From Acanthornis magna (taxonomy: Eukaryota; Chordata; Aves; Passeriformes; Acanthizidae), in assembly GCA_036785705.1 (NCBI GenBank), contig JAWUZG010000032.1:13348001-13412000 (forward strand): a stretch of 64,000 nucleotides of DNA, in the 5' to 3' direction. The notes beneath the pieces are model-generated. The model was not told the DNA's origin. It searched no databases and saw only the letters and a program-made list of their open reading frames with translations. Made by a program: the position numbers and the translations under genes. Positions within the stretch are counted from its first letter, which is position 1. Every line of letters begins with the position of its first letter. Of this stretch, positions 12,860-26,514 are shown piece by piece.

Positions 12860-14660
12860 TTTCATCCTTCTAAATAATCAGCATTTGACATCCTTTCTTT
12901 TATAGATAATCTCTGATTAAACTAGGACAAATAAAGTCATAAGGAATTGCCAGCTGTGAGTGTAGAAAGTGAATTTTCTTTATAAATTCTCACAAAAATG
13001 TGAAATAGATTCAACCAAAAGAGCCTGTCTTCTATCGTTTTGTGTTATTACCAACACTTGAGGAGAAAACTATTCTAAGGTGGGCAGCAAAATCAAAATC
13101 TGCCATATGACAAAGGAAAGCATATGTGTTGGATAAAAAAGTGAGCTGAAGAAAAAAATCTTACCAGTAAATACTATGGGAAGAACATGGGATGCCCAAT
13201 ATATTGCTAAAATTACAACATGAATTTTTAATCTCCTCAGACCTCCACTGAGAAAGCTACTTACCTGATTGATCCTTCTTGAGGTGTTGTTTTTCATGTC
13301 AGAGATATATCTTGACCAATATCACTGGTTCAGAAAACAAAGTTGAAAATGCTTTAGTAAAGTACTATTTATCTCTGTCAATATTGAAAGAAAATATTCA
13401 TTGTATTGTAGTTGCTCATAATTTTATATTCATATGTCTTCGGAAACTAGGTTTTGTATGTTAAGAAATATTGATCTGTTACATAGGCTCCCTCAGAATA
13501 AATTGGAATGTAACTCTGGCATTGCTTTTATCCATGACAAGTTTCTTTTGTATACATTGACTGACTTGACTCGGTGTTATAACCATATTGTCATTACTCT
13601 GTATATCCATTCTTGAAGATTCTGTCATCGATACTAAAATTTTGATAGGAGCTACTTTAAAGATTATGTTGAAAAAGAGATTAAAATAAAAAGTATTACA
13701 GCTTTTTAAAGAACAGTATTGCTTTAGGCATAATAAAGACCTTGCTTTTCTTATTCAGTTAAAAATCTTGATCTCTAAACGATGAAGTTAAGTCCATATG
13801 TCGAATATCACTGTGCCGTAAAAATGAAAACAAAAAGTGAAATTCTCTTTTGCTGGATACAGTACATACTGAGAATGCCAAAAATTGGAGATTGCAGTTG
13901 GCTTTGGTTTCTTCTTACACATGGAAGTAATAAGACTTCAAAAAATGTGTCCAGTTGGATTAGATGGTTAGTTTCCATATTGTTACTCCATCCTTGCTGT
14001 GAGGTCTCATCATAGCAATAAGGTGAATAACAGTACATAGGGTTTTTTTTAAAGTTAGTGGTCACATACGCTTCATGGTGATACACACTTCAAGGAAAAG
14101 AGTAGGAATGGAAATGATAGCTTTCACTCATGAGCTATAGGAAAAAATACATTGAATACTTTTCTCTTTGCATATGAGAGATTAAAAGCGGCATTTGGAA
14201 AGCATGTGAAATCAGACTTGTCTGTCAAGTACAGAGTGTTTTAAGGGGGCACATTATTGCACTAAGTGGTCATTTACGCTGCTTAGACATACAAACCTAA
14301 GAAGAAGAAGAGGTGGTAGAGTTAAAACTTTACATGATATGACTTTGCCCTTTGCTCCAGTGTTTCATATGTGATCTCAACACATGTATTCTGCAGTGAG
14401 CAACAGGTGCCAGGACAAATTCAATACAGGTACAGTTAATAGTCCAAATAGTTAGTATAAAAGCTTGCAAAACTGTCATGTTCAGCAGAGAAAGTTAAAC
14501 TTGCGTGAAGCATATGGTTGGAGCACAGTTTGAGAAGCCTTGGGAGAAAGGTCCACTGAGATGATACTTCCAAAATAATGAAGAATCGTGTGGAAATCAT
14601 CAGTATATTAATAATTTGTAATACACAGAAACATAAATCTGGTAACTGTGTCCATGTTTA

Positions 14661-14705
14661 AAAACAAAAATAAAGAAAAGGGAAAAAAAAAAAGAAAATA
14701 AAGAA
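14661..14705. repeat. A-rich low-complexity tract
   Basis: This is an A-rich plus-strand stretch mixing AAAATAAAG and GGGAAAAAAAA elements. It may be an old poly-A or simple expansion; no retroposed gene is visible upstream of it. Confidence 0.7.
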
Positions 14706-15607
14706 ACAGGCAGGATGGGGACAGCCATTACAAGGAGTAAGGGACTTTGGATCACTCTGCAGAGTTGCTGCCTACCAGCATTTGGGACTTGTTATGGGAT
14801 GCAGCAGGAAGAATTTTGGAATTATAAGTCTTGTGGGATGTTTAGAAGAGGCTCCAAAACTGGGGGAGATGGAGGGGCCAAGGTGGTTTGGGGAGATATA
14901 GATATGGGAAGACAGAGAGAAAAAGGGATAAAAAGGAAGCTTGTATTATGGCTACTATAATATGGTGATTGCTATTTACTGATAGGGCTGATATAAATAT
15001 AGGGAATTAGCATATGCTCTCTGGCAATGGTCTTGCAAATACAGTAAATTTACATCTCAGGAAGATCTTACTGGTTTCTACCCATTCTCTACAAGTGATG
15101 GTTAAAATTTTTAAAAATAGAAAATTAAGAATTTTTAATGTTATCATTTAAGGAATTTAAAGTTTCATTTAGAAATGTTGGTTTTTATGTACATTGATGA
15201 CATTATAGCATTATGAAAATGTTTTTAAAAAGGAAAGAACAGCTTATAAGTAAAGAAATTTATTAGCTGACCTGGTAAAGGTCCTTGCTGTCTATGAAAT
15301 AACAAGTCAGCACATTGTTTTTTGTAGAGGGTTGCACAGATGCATCATTCTTACAGGAATAGAGCAATTCTGATTTAGTTGCAGATTCCTGTCTTTGTAG
15401 CACAGTTTCTTTTCTTATTGCCTGGTGAGTACTTTGTCCTTGGGTTTCTGTCTGCACAGGCGGTGTTGGGTCAGCTGGCAAAACGCACAGGTGAGCACAG
15501 CTCAGTCCTCAGGAGCCCCTCCACAGGACTCAGTGTGTTTCTGTTTCTCAGAATTCCACAAGAGGTATCAGTCTTCCAGAAGATTGGTATTAATCAGAGG
15601 ATAGGAC

Positions 15608-15632
15608 TCAGAAAATTCAGAAAATTCAGAAA
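15608..15632. repeat. Small tandem repeat, unit TCAGAAAAT, about 2.8 copies
   Basis: Two exact 9-bp units and a partial third run back to back at the edge of a unique intronic stretch. Confidence 0.85.
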
Positions 15633-16136
15633 CCTTTTTCTGAGAGCTGAGTTACATGATCTTATTTTTTCAAATCTTGCATTTTGTATCTACAAATTGG
15701 ATATAGCAGTATTTGACTGATTGGTGATGCTTTAGATTTCCTCCTCCTGCTGCAAAATAAAGCCTAATTTCCAGTAAGTGGTGTAATTTCCTGCTAAAAG
15801 TGTGGCATTAGGGGAACCTGTTAGATGAGCTGGTTTTGTGAGAAACACTTTGTGAAAAGTGGGTATATCTAGGAATACCTTTCAGAGACATAAGAGTTTC
15901 ACAGCAGTTTTATCCTAAAGCAGCTTACCATTGGGAAAAATGTGCCCAAAAAAGTTAAAACAACATGAAAAAGAAATTTAATGATTTCAGTGGTATGAAC
16001 ATTTAAAATAAAATGAACTGGTATTGACTGATATTGAACAGGAACTGTCTTAAGTAACCATTATTTTACATAGTCCTAATAAAACAAATTTCACCTTTCC
16101 AAAAAAATGCTTTCAGAATGTTTGTCCAAAATACTT

Positions 16137-16171
16137 TTTCATACCATTGCATTATGTGCAATGGTATGAAA
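16137..16171. repeat. Perfect hairpin, 15-bp arms, 5-nt loop
   Basis: Arm TTTCATACCATTGCA (16137-16151) is followed by the loop TTATG and the exact reverse complement TGCAATGGTATGAAA (16157-16171). The structure could extrude as a cruciform or fold in the pre-mRNA. It is too short for a normal microRNA precursor. Confidence 0.95.
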
Positions 16172-18260
16172 TTTACAATTTGGGATGTTGAGATATTCCA
16201 AAGAGTTCCATTATTTCAGTTTACCCATGAGTAGAAGGGGATTTCCCAAGAAAACTGTTAGAATCCTCTGTAATTCTCTGTGGGGCTTTGAGGAAGTGAA
16301 TATAAACATATCCATGGGACCGGGTTTGAGTTTCAGATTATGCACCTGTGTCTGTACTTAGTGCAAAAGGAACTAATGAATAGCTTTGTCTGTGGGATTT
16401 ATTTTGAAATTTTGGTGAATAGCATCAGATTTTGTGCTGGTGCTGCTTAAAATCTTACTTTAATGAACAGGCTGTGAACTGCTGTTAAAGTCTGACTTTA
16501 TTGAAAACAGTGTTTCTGGTGTAGTTATATGTACTTATATTTAAATGTTTTCATTCTCATAAGATGTGTTGAAGCAATTTGCCTTTTGAACTGACTTTTG
16601 AGATATGGTGGAATGTGTATGTGTTAAGAAGCTGGAGGATCTTGAGGAACAAATTGTTGGAACTACGTAATTATGGAAATTAAGGAAAATTTAATTGTTC
16701 TCTATTCAGCTGGAGAAGTAATAAAACAAGACTCAAATATGTTTTCCCAAGTTGATTAGAGAGATAACTGAGGCCATCCTGGACAGGTTTTCATAGGACA
16801 TAGACTTTTTTCACTGAGTAACATTTCATGGAATGGCTAAAGAATGAGGCTCTGGACTAAATGTAGCGTAGACATCCAAGGAAAGGGCACACTAAGACAT
16901 GCAGGTACAGCAGTATGGCTGTTCAGCTGATGTAAGAAAATGATTACATCTGAATTGATGTTCTTTAACTTTTCTTTGACACAATTACAGTAGCCAGTAA
17001 AATTGGAAGAAATGAAATATTGACACAATGTAGTCCTTCATGTGTTATCCTATTTAACTTTCACTATCACTCTTTTGGCACATCTAGCAGCAATAACAAA
17101 CTACAATATAAAGGTCTGGTTTTATAGATCACACCATCAGTTTCTGTCAGTAGGAGTGTGATCTAGGAAATATTGGTATAGTATGTAAAGAAAAGCTAGA
17201 ATAAATACAGGGAAATAAATTCAAGGTGGCCATAAATAGTTTAGCAATGTAAAAAGAACAGTGATTTGAAGGAAAAGTATATAGAAATAAGCCATAATGA
17301 TGAAAACTAGTAAGGTTATTTCTTAAGTGAGGGATTGGGAGCAGTAAGGGAAATACCAACATAAAGTTGCCATTCAGTGACTGGAGTCAAAGGTACTTGA
17401 AAATATTGCTCATGTTTATAAAATGTGACTAAAAGCAGTTCAGCAAACTTCCAATTTATGATGCAGGATGAAGTAGAAGCAATTTTGCTGTTCAAGTCTG
17501 AAGTCTTGCATACCATTGAATGTCGTCATATTTTGTTACACAATGTAGAAAATAAAAGTGAAGGGACAAAATGTTACAAACCCAGGGTTTCTCAAAGGAA
17601 ATGAAGCTTTGTTATTCATCTCTTAAAAAAAAAAAGTTTATACACTACAAAAAAAGTTTGAAAAGTAAGGTTCACCAGTGGTTCTGAAAAGTTCAGTAAA
17701 ATCTATATTTAAAAAATGGTCTTTCAGGTTAGGAATTTGACTTACGAATTTAATGTGAATCCTTTTGTATTAATTATCTAGCTAAGAGTTGTTCTTTATC
17801 TTAAGGAGTTTTCCAAAGATTTTGGATAGAGTGGTAAACATTTAGGAATTTTTTGTTTGTTTGTTTTCTTTTGTAAATAAGAAAGAGCAAATTTTGTGCC
17901 TTGTACTCCACTGTGTGCCCTCCTCCCCCCCGAACCATTGCCCCTCACTGCTACAGTGTCTGCACAGTCCTGGGCTTGTGAGCCCAACTGTAGGGATTTG
18001 GTGGTTGTGTTCATCTGGCAGAGATGGCATTTTTCTGAACCTGTATAACATTTAAAAGAGAACCAAAATCTAACAAGCAATGCCTGTTCACAAGGTGGTG
18101 CCTGGACTTTGTTCACACTAACTCTTTGAGGCCAAAATTGTTTTGGATGTTACACAAAAGTCTCTTAGTATAGTTTGGCTCACTGCATGGAAGTATCTTA
18201 ATTTTCATTTGTCTCATGTTCTGATACCTATACCCATACAGATGTCTTGGTTAGTAACTA

Positions 18261-18302
18261 AGAAATGCAGTACAAGATGTGAGAAATGCAGCACAGGATG
18301 AA
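18261..18302. repeat. Imperfect 21-bp tandem duplication
   Basis: The unit beginning AGAAATGCAGTACAAGATG is followed directly by AGAAATGCAGCACAGGATG. The two copies differ at two positions in the shared part. Confidence 0.8.
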
Positions 18303-19839
18303 ATGGACTTCTAAGACATTTTGTTTGATGTTATCATATCATAAAGTTCAATTTACCCAGGAGACTTTATGCATACTTACTCAATTTTAGTGAACATAGG
18401 GAAGAACAAATTCCTCTACAATGAAAACAGCAAATTATTATAATAGTGGCATATGTTATCAGTTCAGCTACAAGGGAGTGTTGTGTTCCCTCTAGGCTGG
18501 AATAAATTCAGTACTGAGCCGAGAAAAATGATTTAATGAATTCGATATAGCCAAATATTGAATGGGACACAGTATTCTGTACTGTGTAAGCCTCCCAAAT
18601 ATGTTTCTTAAAACAAGCAAACAACCCCCAATTCCTAAAACAACATTCAAGTTGGAAAATGAAGTGCTCAGAAATTATGGTGGATTTCCATAAAACTGGC
18701 CCCAGAACACACTCACTAAAGGTGTAAACACTGAGTGTTTACATGTCCAATTAGTCCAGTCTCTAGATATAACAAATACAAAGTGTCTTATTCATCTGCA
18801 GCTCAGCTTGAAGTCTCTTCAGGTTGTGTGAAACACTTCATGAAGAGGTCCACACAGGTGTGGGCACATGGGCTAAGAGAAGTCCCAGCCATGAATTTGC
18901 TCATGCACACTCACTCCCCTTGGCTTTGGGCACAGTCTTATTCACTGTGTGAGAGGGAACATGAACCAATGCTTTTCGTTCAGGTGATGTTTCAGTCAGC
19001 GCTTGTGGCACATCCTTCAAAAAGCACGATTAACCTGCATTTGAATCCCACTGGCGCTGATTTGGACATTGATTTCTACACTATGTGAGTGTGCCCTGTC
19101 TACTTGGCTTTGGGTCTGTTCTGTATAAAAAATACAGGTTGGAATAAGCTTTTCCCATGTGCTATGGGGCTAAAGCTGTTTTGGTTTTTTTTGCTTTTTT
19201 CCTTGAGAGGCAGAGGCAAAAATGAGACAGGAGCTTGGCAGTTTCCATAGACACTGAAGAGAGAGGGACACAGTAAGCGCTGCCTCATTAAAAGTCTTCT
19301 ATAAGTGAGAGAACAAGGCCTGCAGTAAGGTTTTGAGGGGCTCTTCCCAGTGTGTGTGAATAAATGCCTGCTTTTTTGGAGTGAGCTGCACAAGCCAGCT
19401 TTGCTGCTGTGGGACCAGAGTTCATCGATGGAAAGGATGGGTTGGAGGACAAGGTGTGTGCCCGTAAACTCCTCACCATGGATGGAGCAGGGAAAGTTCA
19501 AGTCAGTGATCAGCTTGTGACTGTCTGCTTCTCCAGGCAGACATTTATGGTAGGCAAAGCCCTGCATGATAGGCACTTTTAACAAAAGCATTCAAGTGAG
19601 AAAAGAACATTTTTAAAACTTAGGGTTAACTTGAATGCTTTCTCTATGGAGTTACTTATTTTCAAGTAATGTATTGAACAAGGGCTTTTGATCCTTTCCT
19701 GTCCCACTTTCAGCTGCACTGTCTGTTAGGCAGAGGGCAGCGTTTCTTCCAGATGCATCAAACCCTGTTTCTCTCCTGTCTGAACTGGTTTTCCTTGCAT
19801 TGGTGGGGTACACAAGTGTGCAGCCAAGTAATTTTTTTT

Positions 19840-19870
19840 TTAATGCAGATTCCTGAAGAATCTGCATTAA
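19840..19870. repeat. Perfect hairpin, 13-bp arms, 5-nt loop
   Basis: TTAATGCAGATTC (19840-19852), loop CTGAA, then GAATCTGCATTAA (19858-19870). It follows a T-run directly and has no obvious coding or transposon context. Confidence 0.95.
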
Positions 19871-20378
19871 GAGTTTATTCCTGGGCAGTACGAAGTGGTA
19901 AAGTGGCAGAATACGCTGAAACCATTGTGGTTCAGTGAAATCTAGTTTTAACTACTCAACAAGTTCAGTATTTGATTCACCCTAATCAGTTGAGTGTATA
20001 GTCTAAAGTATGCTCTTAGTATATTCAATGAGGACATTTTTTCCATGTTCTGATGTTTAATTTGGCATGCAAATGTTCATATGCCTGAGGCTGAGCTCCA
20101 GCATCATTGTCCTGCTGATACACCCGTGTTCATTCATTGTGATTTATAACTTCGAACAATGTGTTTGGTCTTCCATACACTAATTCTGAAAAAGACAAAA
20201 AACATGGGCACTGAGGCAGAATTAAAATTTTCTCTTTGCTGTGCACTCCTCCCTATTTGCGTTTTCATCTTTCTGTGGAATCAGAATCAGTAATGCTTCT
20301 AATGGAAGCAAATTTTTTGTGTTTATACTTACTCTAAGAGAAAGTTTGCATTTACAGTTTTAATTCAAACTGCTTTGA

Positions 20379-20401
20379 TTAGAATCATGTTGTGATTCTA
20401 A
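20379..20401. repeat. Perfect hairpin, 9-bp arms, 5-nt loop
   Basis: TTAGAATCA, loop TGTTG, then TGATTCTAA. Alone this arm length is near chance expectation; it is listed because of the similar structures nearby. Confidence 0.9.
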
Positions 20402-22442
20402 CATGTACATTTCTGATAGCCCATGGAGCTGATAGAAATGAAATGGTTTTAATATACATTGTGAGAAGGGCAAAAAAACCTTCTCTGAACTGCACATCCT
20501 ATGTTTTGTGCTCTCTGATCCAGTGATATTTTTCCTTTGATTTTTTCCCTCTAATACCATATTAGAGTTCAGTAACATCAGCATTTCTAACTGGTATGTA
20601 AACATAGGTTATGATGATTTAGGAGGACATCAAAACTACAAACTTCCCTATAGCAATTTTAGGTCCCTGTTAAGCATGTTACTCAGCAGGCCTTTGCATT
20701 ATACCATGTCAAATCACTGACTTGTTGCTTAATAAAAATTAATATAAAAATACCTAAACTGTTTTTTGAAACTCTGACTCTAGTCTGATAACAGATGATC
20801 TGTGACAGGGCTCTAGAATAAGGCAACTCTGCAAAGCAACTACTAACTCAAGGATATTTAAGTTCTCTTCTGCCTGAACTATTGTTTAACTGTGTTTAAC
20901 TTTATTTTGTTGGGCATTATCTTTTCTTCCCAATAAATTAAGAGTTGCTTTAGAACTACAAGGAAGTGCTTTGAACAGCAGTTTATGATAGCATGCCCAG
21001 GAGTCCCCTGTAAAAGTGCAGTAATGACCTGTCTTCCAATTTCCAGTGCTTTGAAGCTATAAAAACTTCTTGGGTGGTTAAAGTCAGTCAGCCTTTGGCA
21101 TCATTTCTCCAAATGCCTCAGTGGGATGCTAGAATCCTTTACTAGCCACAGGTATAGCAACTTAATTCTTACTAAGGCATCCTGGCAAGCCAGGGTAAAG
21201 AAAAATGTGGAATTTTTAAATTGCACTGTATGCCAGGTTTACTTCTTTAGAGCATACAATCAGTACCTTGTCTTGTTTACTGAAAAAAATTACTTCAGGA
21301 GTTGGTTTTGGGTTGTAAAGTGCTGATTCATATAAGTGTATTGTTCTGTTTTCTTCCTGGCCTTTCATATTTTGATATGGCTATTAGAAATTGTCTGGCT
21401 AGACCTTTAATTTAGAGTAACAGGCATAGCGTAGAGTAGCATGACTAGAGAAGAGTGGTCTGTGGCATACAAAAATCTGTGCAGAGTAGGGGAAAATTGA
21501 AGAACAAAAAAGAAAAATCTGTCCTTCCAAGTTAATGGCTCAGTGAAGTTTTAAAAATACTCTATGTAAGGAGCTTTGGCTTTTTAGTTTTCTTGCAGGT
21601 TTAATTTAATTAATACATAAAAGGCCTGTAAACCAGGTTGTATTTATTAACGTTTTATGTATATGCACAAGATCAAATTATTTCAGTTCTGTGGTGAATG
21701 TGTTTGTAGGAGAGGATGTAAAAAGAGACTCTTGAGCTCCTCTGAGCTTCAGTGCTCTTCCAGAGTACTGTGAATTTTATACTGTTGCTGTTGGCTACAT
21801 TAAGATCTTTAATATAGAAGAGAAAATGGAGGGAGAAGTTTTACTACCTAAAAAAACTAATCTAGGAGCTTCTGCTGCTTCCTTGAGAAGGGAACTGCCT
21901 GCTCTCCCTGGGCAGGCAGACAGAGCTGCTCAGTACCCAAACATCAAACCTGGCTTAAAGCCCCAAATCTGAACCTACAACCGTAGGATAAGTTATGACA
22001 GTGCTGAGTTTCCATGTTATGGTTTACATGGGCACAGAGGAAGAAGTTTTTGAATAGTCTTATTTGTCCAATAGTCCTTTTGAATGCAAATGGGCACATG
22101 TTCATTGCTATCATGTAGGGATCTAGCAGTTAAAGTAATGCAATTAAAAAACTACAAAAGTGATTAAAGCCAATTAAAAATGCCTGAATAGCAGATGTAA
22201 GCCTGGAACTAGTTTCCAAGGAAAAAAAAAAAAGTTCCAGTCAGTTACATGAGAAAAATAACCACACTCGGAAAGAACCTTGTGTGTCCCTCACTTCCTA
22301 CAGTCTTGCCTGCAATGACACTTTAGACAGCTAGAGAATGGTCTATTCTGTAGTGTAACACCAACAAAAGAGAATGAGCATGAGATGTTTCTAGCTGTGT
22401 TCATATGCTGTGTGTAAGCAGTGCCTGGGATGCTTTATGTAG

Positions 22443-22463
22443 TCTTCCAACTTTGTTGGAAGA
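22443..22463. repeat. Perfect hairpin, 9-bp arms, 3-nt loop
   Basis: TCTTCCAAC, loop TTT, then GTTGGAAGA. Confidence 0.9.
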
Positions 22464-23071
22464 GCTATAGCAGTACTGGCATCTGTCTACATCCTGTTGG
22501 AAATGTTTGTTACTCTTACCATGCCTAACATGGTGAGGAAGAGACAAAGTTCTAGGACTGCACAGCACAAATCCTGAGGACACTTATCTCACAAGAGAAA
22601 GCTGGTGAAGATTTAATGCTGGATGTGACTGAGTCAGGAAGGAAGGGCTGCTTCCTCTGCTCTGAAGTGGTAATTTTATAAAACAGCATTCAAAACTGAA
22701 AGAGTTTCTCTAAAAAGAGCCAAATCCATATTTTATTAATCTACATATGGAAGTTTGTGAAGTTTTTGGAAAAGCTGATCTGTGTAGCTGTAGATGGAAT
22801 TCTTCCTCAGATACATTTGCTTGGAAATAATATTTTGTTCCTTGTCATCACTGAAGAAGTGCCTTTTTACTATGCTCCAGCAAGTGGCGTGCTCATCAGC
22901 CAGCTGTGTTTTGCTGAAGCAGTAAGCATGCACAAATGACTAACAGTAACTTTGATGTCTAAGGAGTGCAAATGTTTTCTTGAATGGATGTTTCAAGTAG
23001 GCACAGAAGTGTTTCACTTTTTCACATTATCTGGTGAAAACATACAATTTCTCCTATCCATTTTAAAGAAC

Positions 23072-23105
23072 TCCTGACCTGCATTTGGAGTAATGCAGGT
23101 TAGGA
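23072..23105. repeat. Near-perfect hairpin, 14-bp arms with one G-T pair, 6-nt loop
   Basis: Arm TCCTGACCTGCATT (23072-23085), loop TGGAGT, then AATGCAGGTTAGGA (23092-23105). All positions pair except one G opposite T, which would still pair as G-U in RNA. Confidence 0.9.
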
Positions 23106-24396
23106 AGGAATATAGATAAAATGTGGCTTTCTACTTGAAGTGTTAAAAAGTACATAACCCATCACCCAGGAAGTGGTAGGAAACACAGGCTGCACGTATT
23201 TCAGTCATTGTCTGAATACCATATCCTCTCAATCCCCACATGTCTCCGGCATTATCAACTTGGCTCTGAGTTGCCCACAGTGAAAACATAGGCCCTGGTG
23301 ATGAAGTCTGTGGAATTAAGATTTCATTCCGAATGCCTCTTTTTTAGTCTTCTGCTTCTTTTACATATAAGTGCATGGAGAGGGTGATCTGCCCTGAGAG
23401 TCTCCTGTTAATTTTTTTCTTTAACTGATTGCATATATGTGCAATTGGAAAACTCTAGTTCTTTAACGCAAAAACTACAATACTTCGCTTTTTTGTACCT
23501 TCAGCCAACAAGGTTAGTTCTGCTGTGCATCACTGAATAACCTTGCAATAAGAAAATAGCTGAAAAGTGCCAAGAAAGAAAATGCCAAGACTGTATTCTA
23601 ATATTACAGTGTTGAGAATGATATTATTGATCTATAAAAAAGAACGTCACTGCGTGTTCTAGAGAGGAAGCATTTCATGGTTTTGCTCTTTCTAATTTTG
23701 TTAATTTCAGCAATATTATATCAGAATCCTGTGTGGCTTTTTACTCTATTTTGCATGAATATCCAGTGCTTATTGCATATTAGGAGGCCTAAATGAAGCT
23801 GTTTAGCAGCCAACTATAAGAGTAAACTTGTAACTTGGACACGTTTATTTTAAGCTCTGTTAGTCAAAATGAAATGCATTTCTTGAGAGAACTCAATGTT
23901 CCTCAGCACAGTGATTCAGTTCAAAATTGCACCCATGCCACATGAAACGGTAAAAGCAGCATTAAAGAAGGAAACTTCATTATCCAGTGTGTCTTGCCTT
24001 GCTGGAAGTTTTAAAAGGCAGTGCAGTACATTTATGGGCATCACACAACCATCTGAAAAATATGCCACAGTTATGGTGGATTGGTCATAGAGAATCAGTA
24101 CAAGTAATTTTATTATTTTAGCATTTGTTTTTAAAAGCTATTTGTGAGACTCTACAGTCTTCCCTTTTTCAGTCCTTCTCCTACGAGTTTTCTTTTTAAA
24201 GGTGTCTTGTTTTTTTTTCCTTTATAAGTTACACGTAGTTAGACTAAGAAGTCTGTATTTGCTTACCTAAATATATGGTCTGACATGAAAAAAAATTAAA
24301 AATACGCATTTGTCCTGTAGCTTATTGAAATGTTCCTGGTGGCTTCTTTCTCTTAGAACTTCTCATTCAAGAAAAACTGAGTGATTGCAAAAAAAT

Positions 24397-24437
24397 TAAT
24401 CTAATCTAATCTAATCTAATCTAATCTAATCTAATCT
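24397..24437. repeat. (CTAAT)n microsatellite, 7 full units
   Basis: Seven uninterrupted CTAAT units (24401-24435), flanked by a leading TAAT and a trailing CT. The pure array suggests it is young or still length-variable. The units have no spacers, so this is not a CRISPR-type array. Confidence 0.97.
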
Positions 24438-26372
24438 CCTAGTTCTTCCTTTTAAAGTTGATAGTCCATAAATATCTGCTTAAGAAAAGAGAGAAAAATG
24501 TTGTAATCACAGTGATACTTTTTCAAAAGAAATTACTGAAAGAAAAAGGAAAGGTCTGTATCTAAGTTTTCTGTTCTAAGGTAATTGAACCACTGAGATC
24601 AACAAGTCATTAGTTAACTTTGGCAGAACCAGCATTTCAAAACTTTATAAAGAAGATTTTCTACCATTTGAAGAGATCTGATTTTTACACAGTAATTTTT
24701 CACTCATAATTGTGTGACTGAAAAGGTGTTGAGTTTTCTGTCTATATCTGCCCATTTATTTACTGGTTTCAGAACTTCTTTAGAGTGCTTTAGAAATAAA
24801 AAGATACAAGGTTGTGTGGTTTAAAAGGTTCTCAAATTGATTGTAGATTTGGAAGTATCTTATTTCTTGAGGCAGCAGCACTTTCATGGTTAACAGTGAT
24901 GTGTTTCATGGTTTGCAAATTTAAGTGATGAAATTCGGCTTTCCATTGACAGAGATTGACGGTTGGCTTCGACGTGTATTGTGCTGATAGATACAGACAT
25001 CTATTATGCTAATATAATGAGATTTTATTTTGAAATAAGGATAAAGTTAACTTTCGGAATAAAAAATACTTTTTCTCTCCTTCCCTCTGATTTATTTCCT
25101 TACCTGTGGGCTGAACTCGCCCCTGAGCTAGCATTATTAATAGGTGGGATATCTTGCAAAAAGGATGACTGAGAATGATTGCAAACTATGTTTGAAACAT
25201 CTTTCCATGCTGAATTCAGGGTTTTCATGTCAGAGATGTGAACCTTTTAATCACTTAACTTTTAGAAAGTTGTCTGACTTCTGTGATGATGAGAGTAAAT
25301 AATTTGAGCCTCCTGTGGTTAAAAACATGGCTTTTCCAGGAACTGATTCAATTAAAAGATGCAGATGTAATAATTTGTACCATGCACATAACATTTGTTG
25401 GACAGAAGAATATCCACTGTGGTAAAATAAGAGGGGTTTTTTTCTGTTAAACTGATCATATATTTTGTATTTAATGTGTGCAAACAGTTTAATAGAATGT
25501 AAGCAGAAATAATTGAATAATAATTGATCCCGTGGTGAGGCTATTGCTCATTATCGCTTCTTGTGAGTATCACAGCTAAATACACTCTAGATGACATAAT
25601 AAAATTAGCTGCTATGAATTTCAAAGAAAATACCTCAAATCAGTTTTAAATACAGAATTACTGTGATACATACTAGAGTTGTACTGTGAAAACTGTTGAA
25701 ATGCTTGCAGCCAAGTGACTTTGTATTGCAAAAGTGAATTTTTGGTCTGAGTTCTGGTAGTACACACTACTACTCGAATTAAAGATGAAGGAAAAATCTC
25801 CTACTGAAACTTGCATTCCAGTGTTAGTAACATAAACTATAATCAGAATAAAATGTATTTCTAAGCATGAAAACATGCATTGCCAAAGAAAATATCTTCC
25901 CTAATCTGACTGCATCTGGTAGTTAAGTAAAATTGCAGAATATCTTAAATAAAACAGTTTTACAGTATTAAATAAAATGGAATTTTGGTTTGTTATTGAA
26001 GTTACATAGGCTACACATTTTTATAATTATGTGGGCAGTTCTTCTTTAATCAGCTCTTAAAATATTTATTACAGTATATTTTATATTATTAAAACCAGGT
26101 CCTCCTCACTGATATTTAAAAATATTTTCTGGGGAAAAAAAGCACTGCTTGTTTGCACATGTTCCAGTGCTTTAGTGCTTTACTGTGGGATGTGGTTCTG
26201 CGTAAGTTAGTCCTGTTCTGAGTCATGAGCTGGGAGTGCTTCTAAAAATATGAAGAAGATCCCTCACACCTGTGGAAATGAATCAGATTTATCTGACTTG
26301 AAAATCTCTTCGCAATATTTAAAATTCATTGTGTGAGTGTGAGATCCCAGTCCTTTATTTGTGTGCTAACAG

Positions 26373-26514
26373 GTACAGTGCCGCGGCAGTCAGGAGCCCA
26401 GCGCTCACTGCCTTGCAAATTACGTGGCGCTTTGAGCATGAGAGGTACGAGGGCCAGTTATCAGCCCTTGTGCAAAATGTGTCTTAATGCAGTCCTGCTT
26501 TGCAATAGTTATGG
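26373..26514 (+). other. Candidate cryptic or poison exon in a CpG-bearing patch
   Basis: A 142-base segment lies between a usable acceptor (TTTGTGTGCTAACAG, AG at 26371-26372) and a near-ideal donor (ATGG|GTGAGT, GT at 26515). It holds six CpGs in about 70 bases, unusual for this AT-rich intron. If spliced after exon 9, the phase-0 reading meets TGA after 20 codons (at 'GCGCTTTGA'), so it would truncate E1-beta after residue 346. Its length is also not a multiple of three. There is no proof it is transcribed as an exon; it may be a chance pair of splice sites in a regulatory patch. Confidence 0.25.

Noticed and set aside
19100..19591. 163-codon open frame on the minus strand, the longest in the window
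   Set aside because: No domain or family recognised, it lies antisense in a BCKDHB intron with no splice or promoter context, and one frame of this length is not far from chance in 64 kb.
24397..24437. Regular array considered as a CRISPR-like repeat
   Set aside because: Pure CTAAT microsatellite without spacers, in a vertebrate genome.
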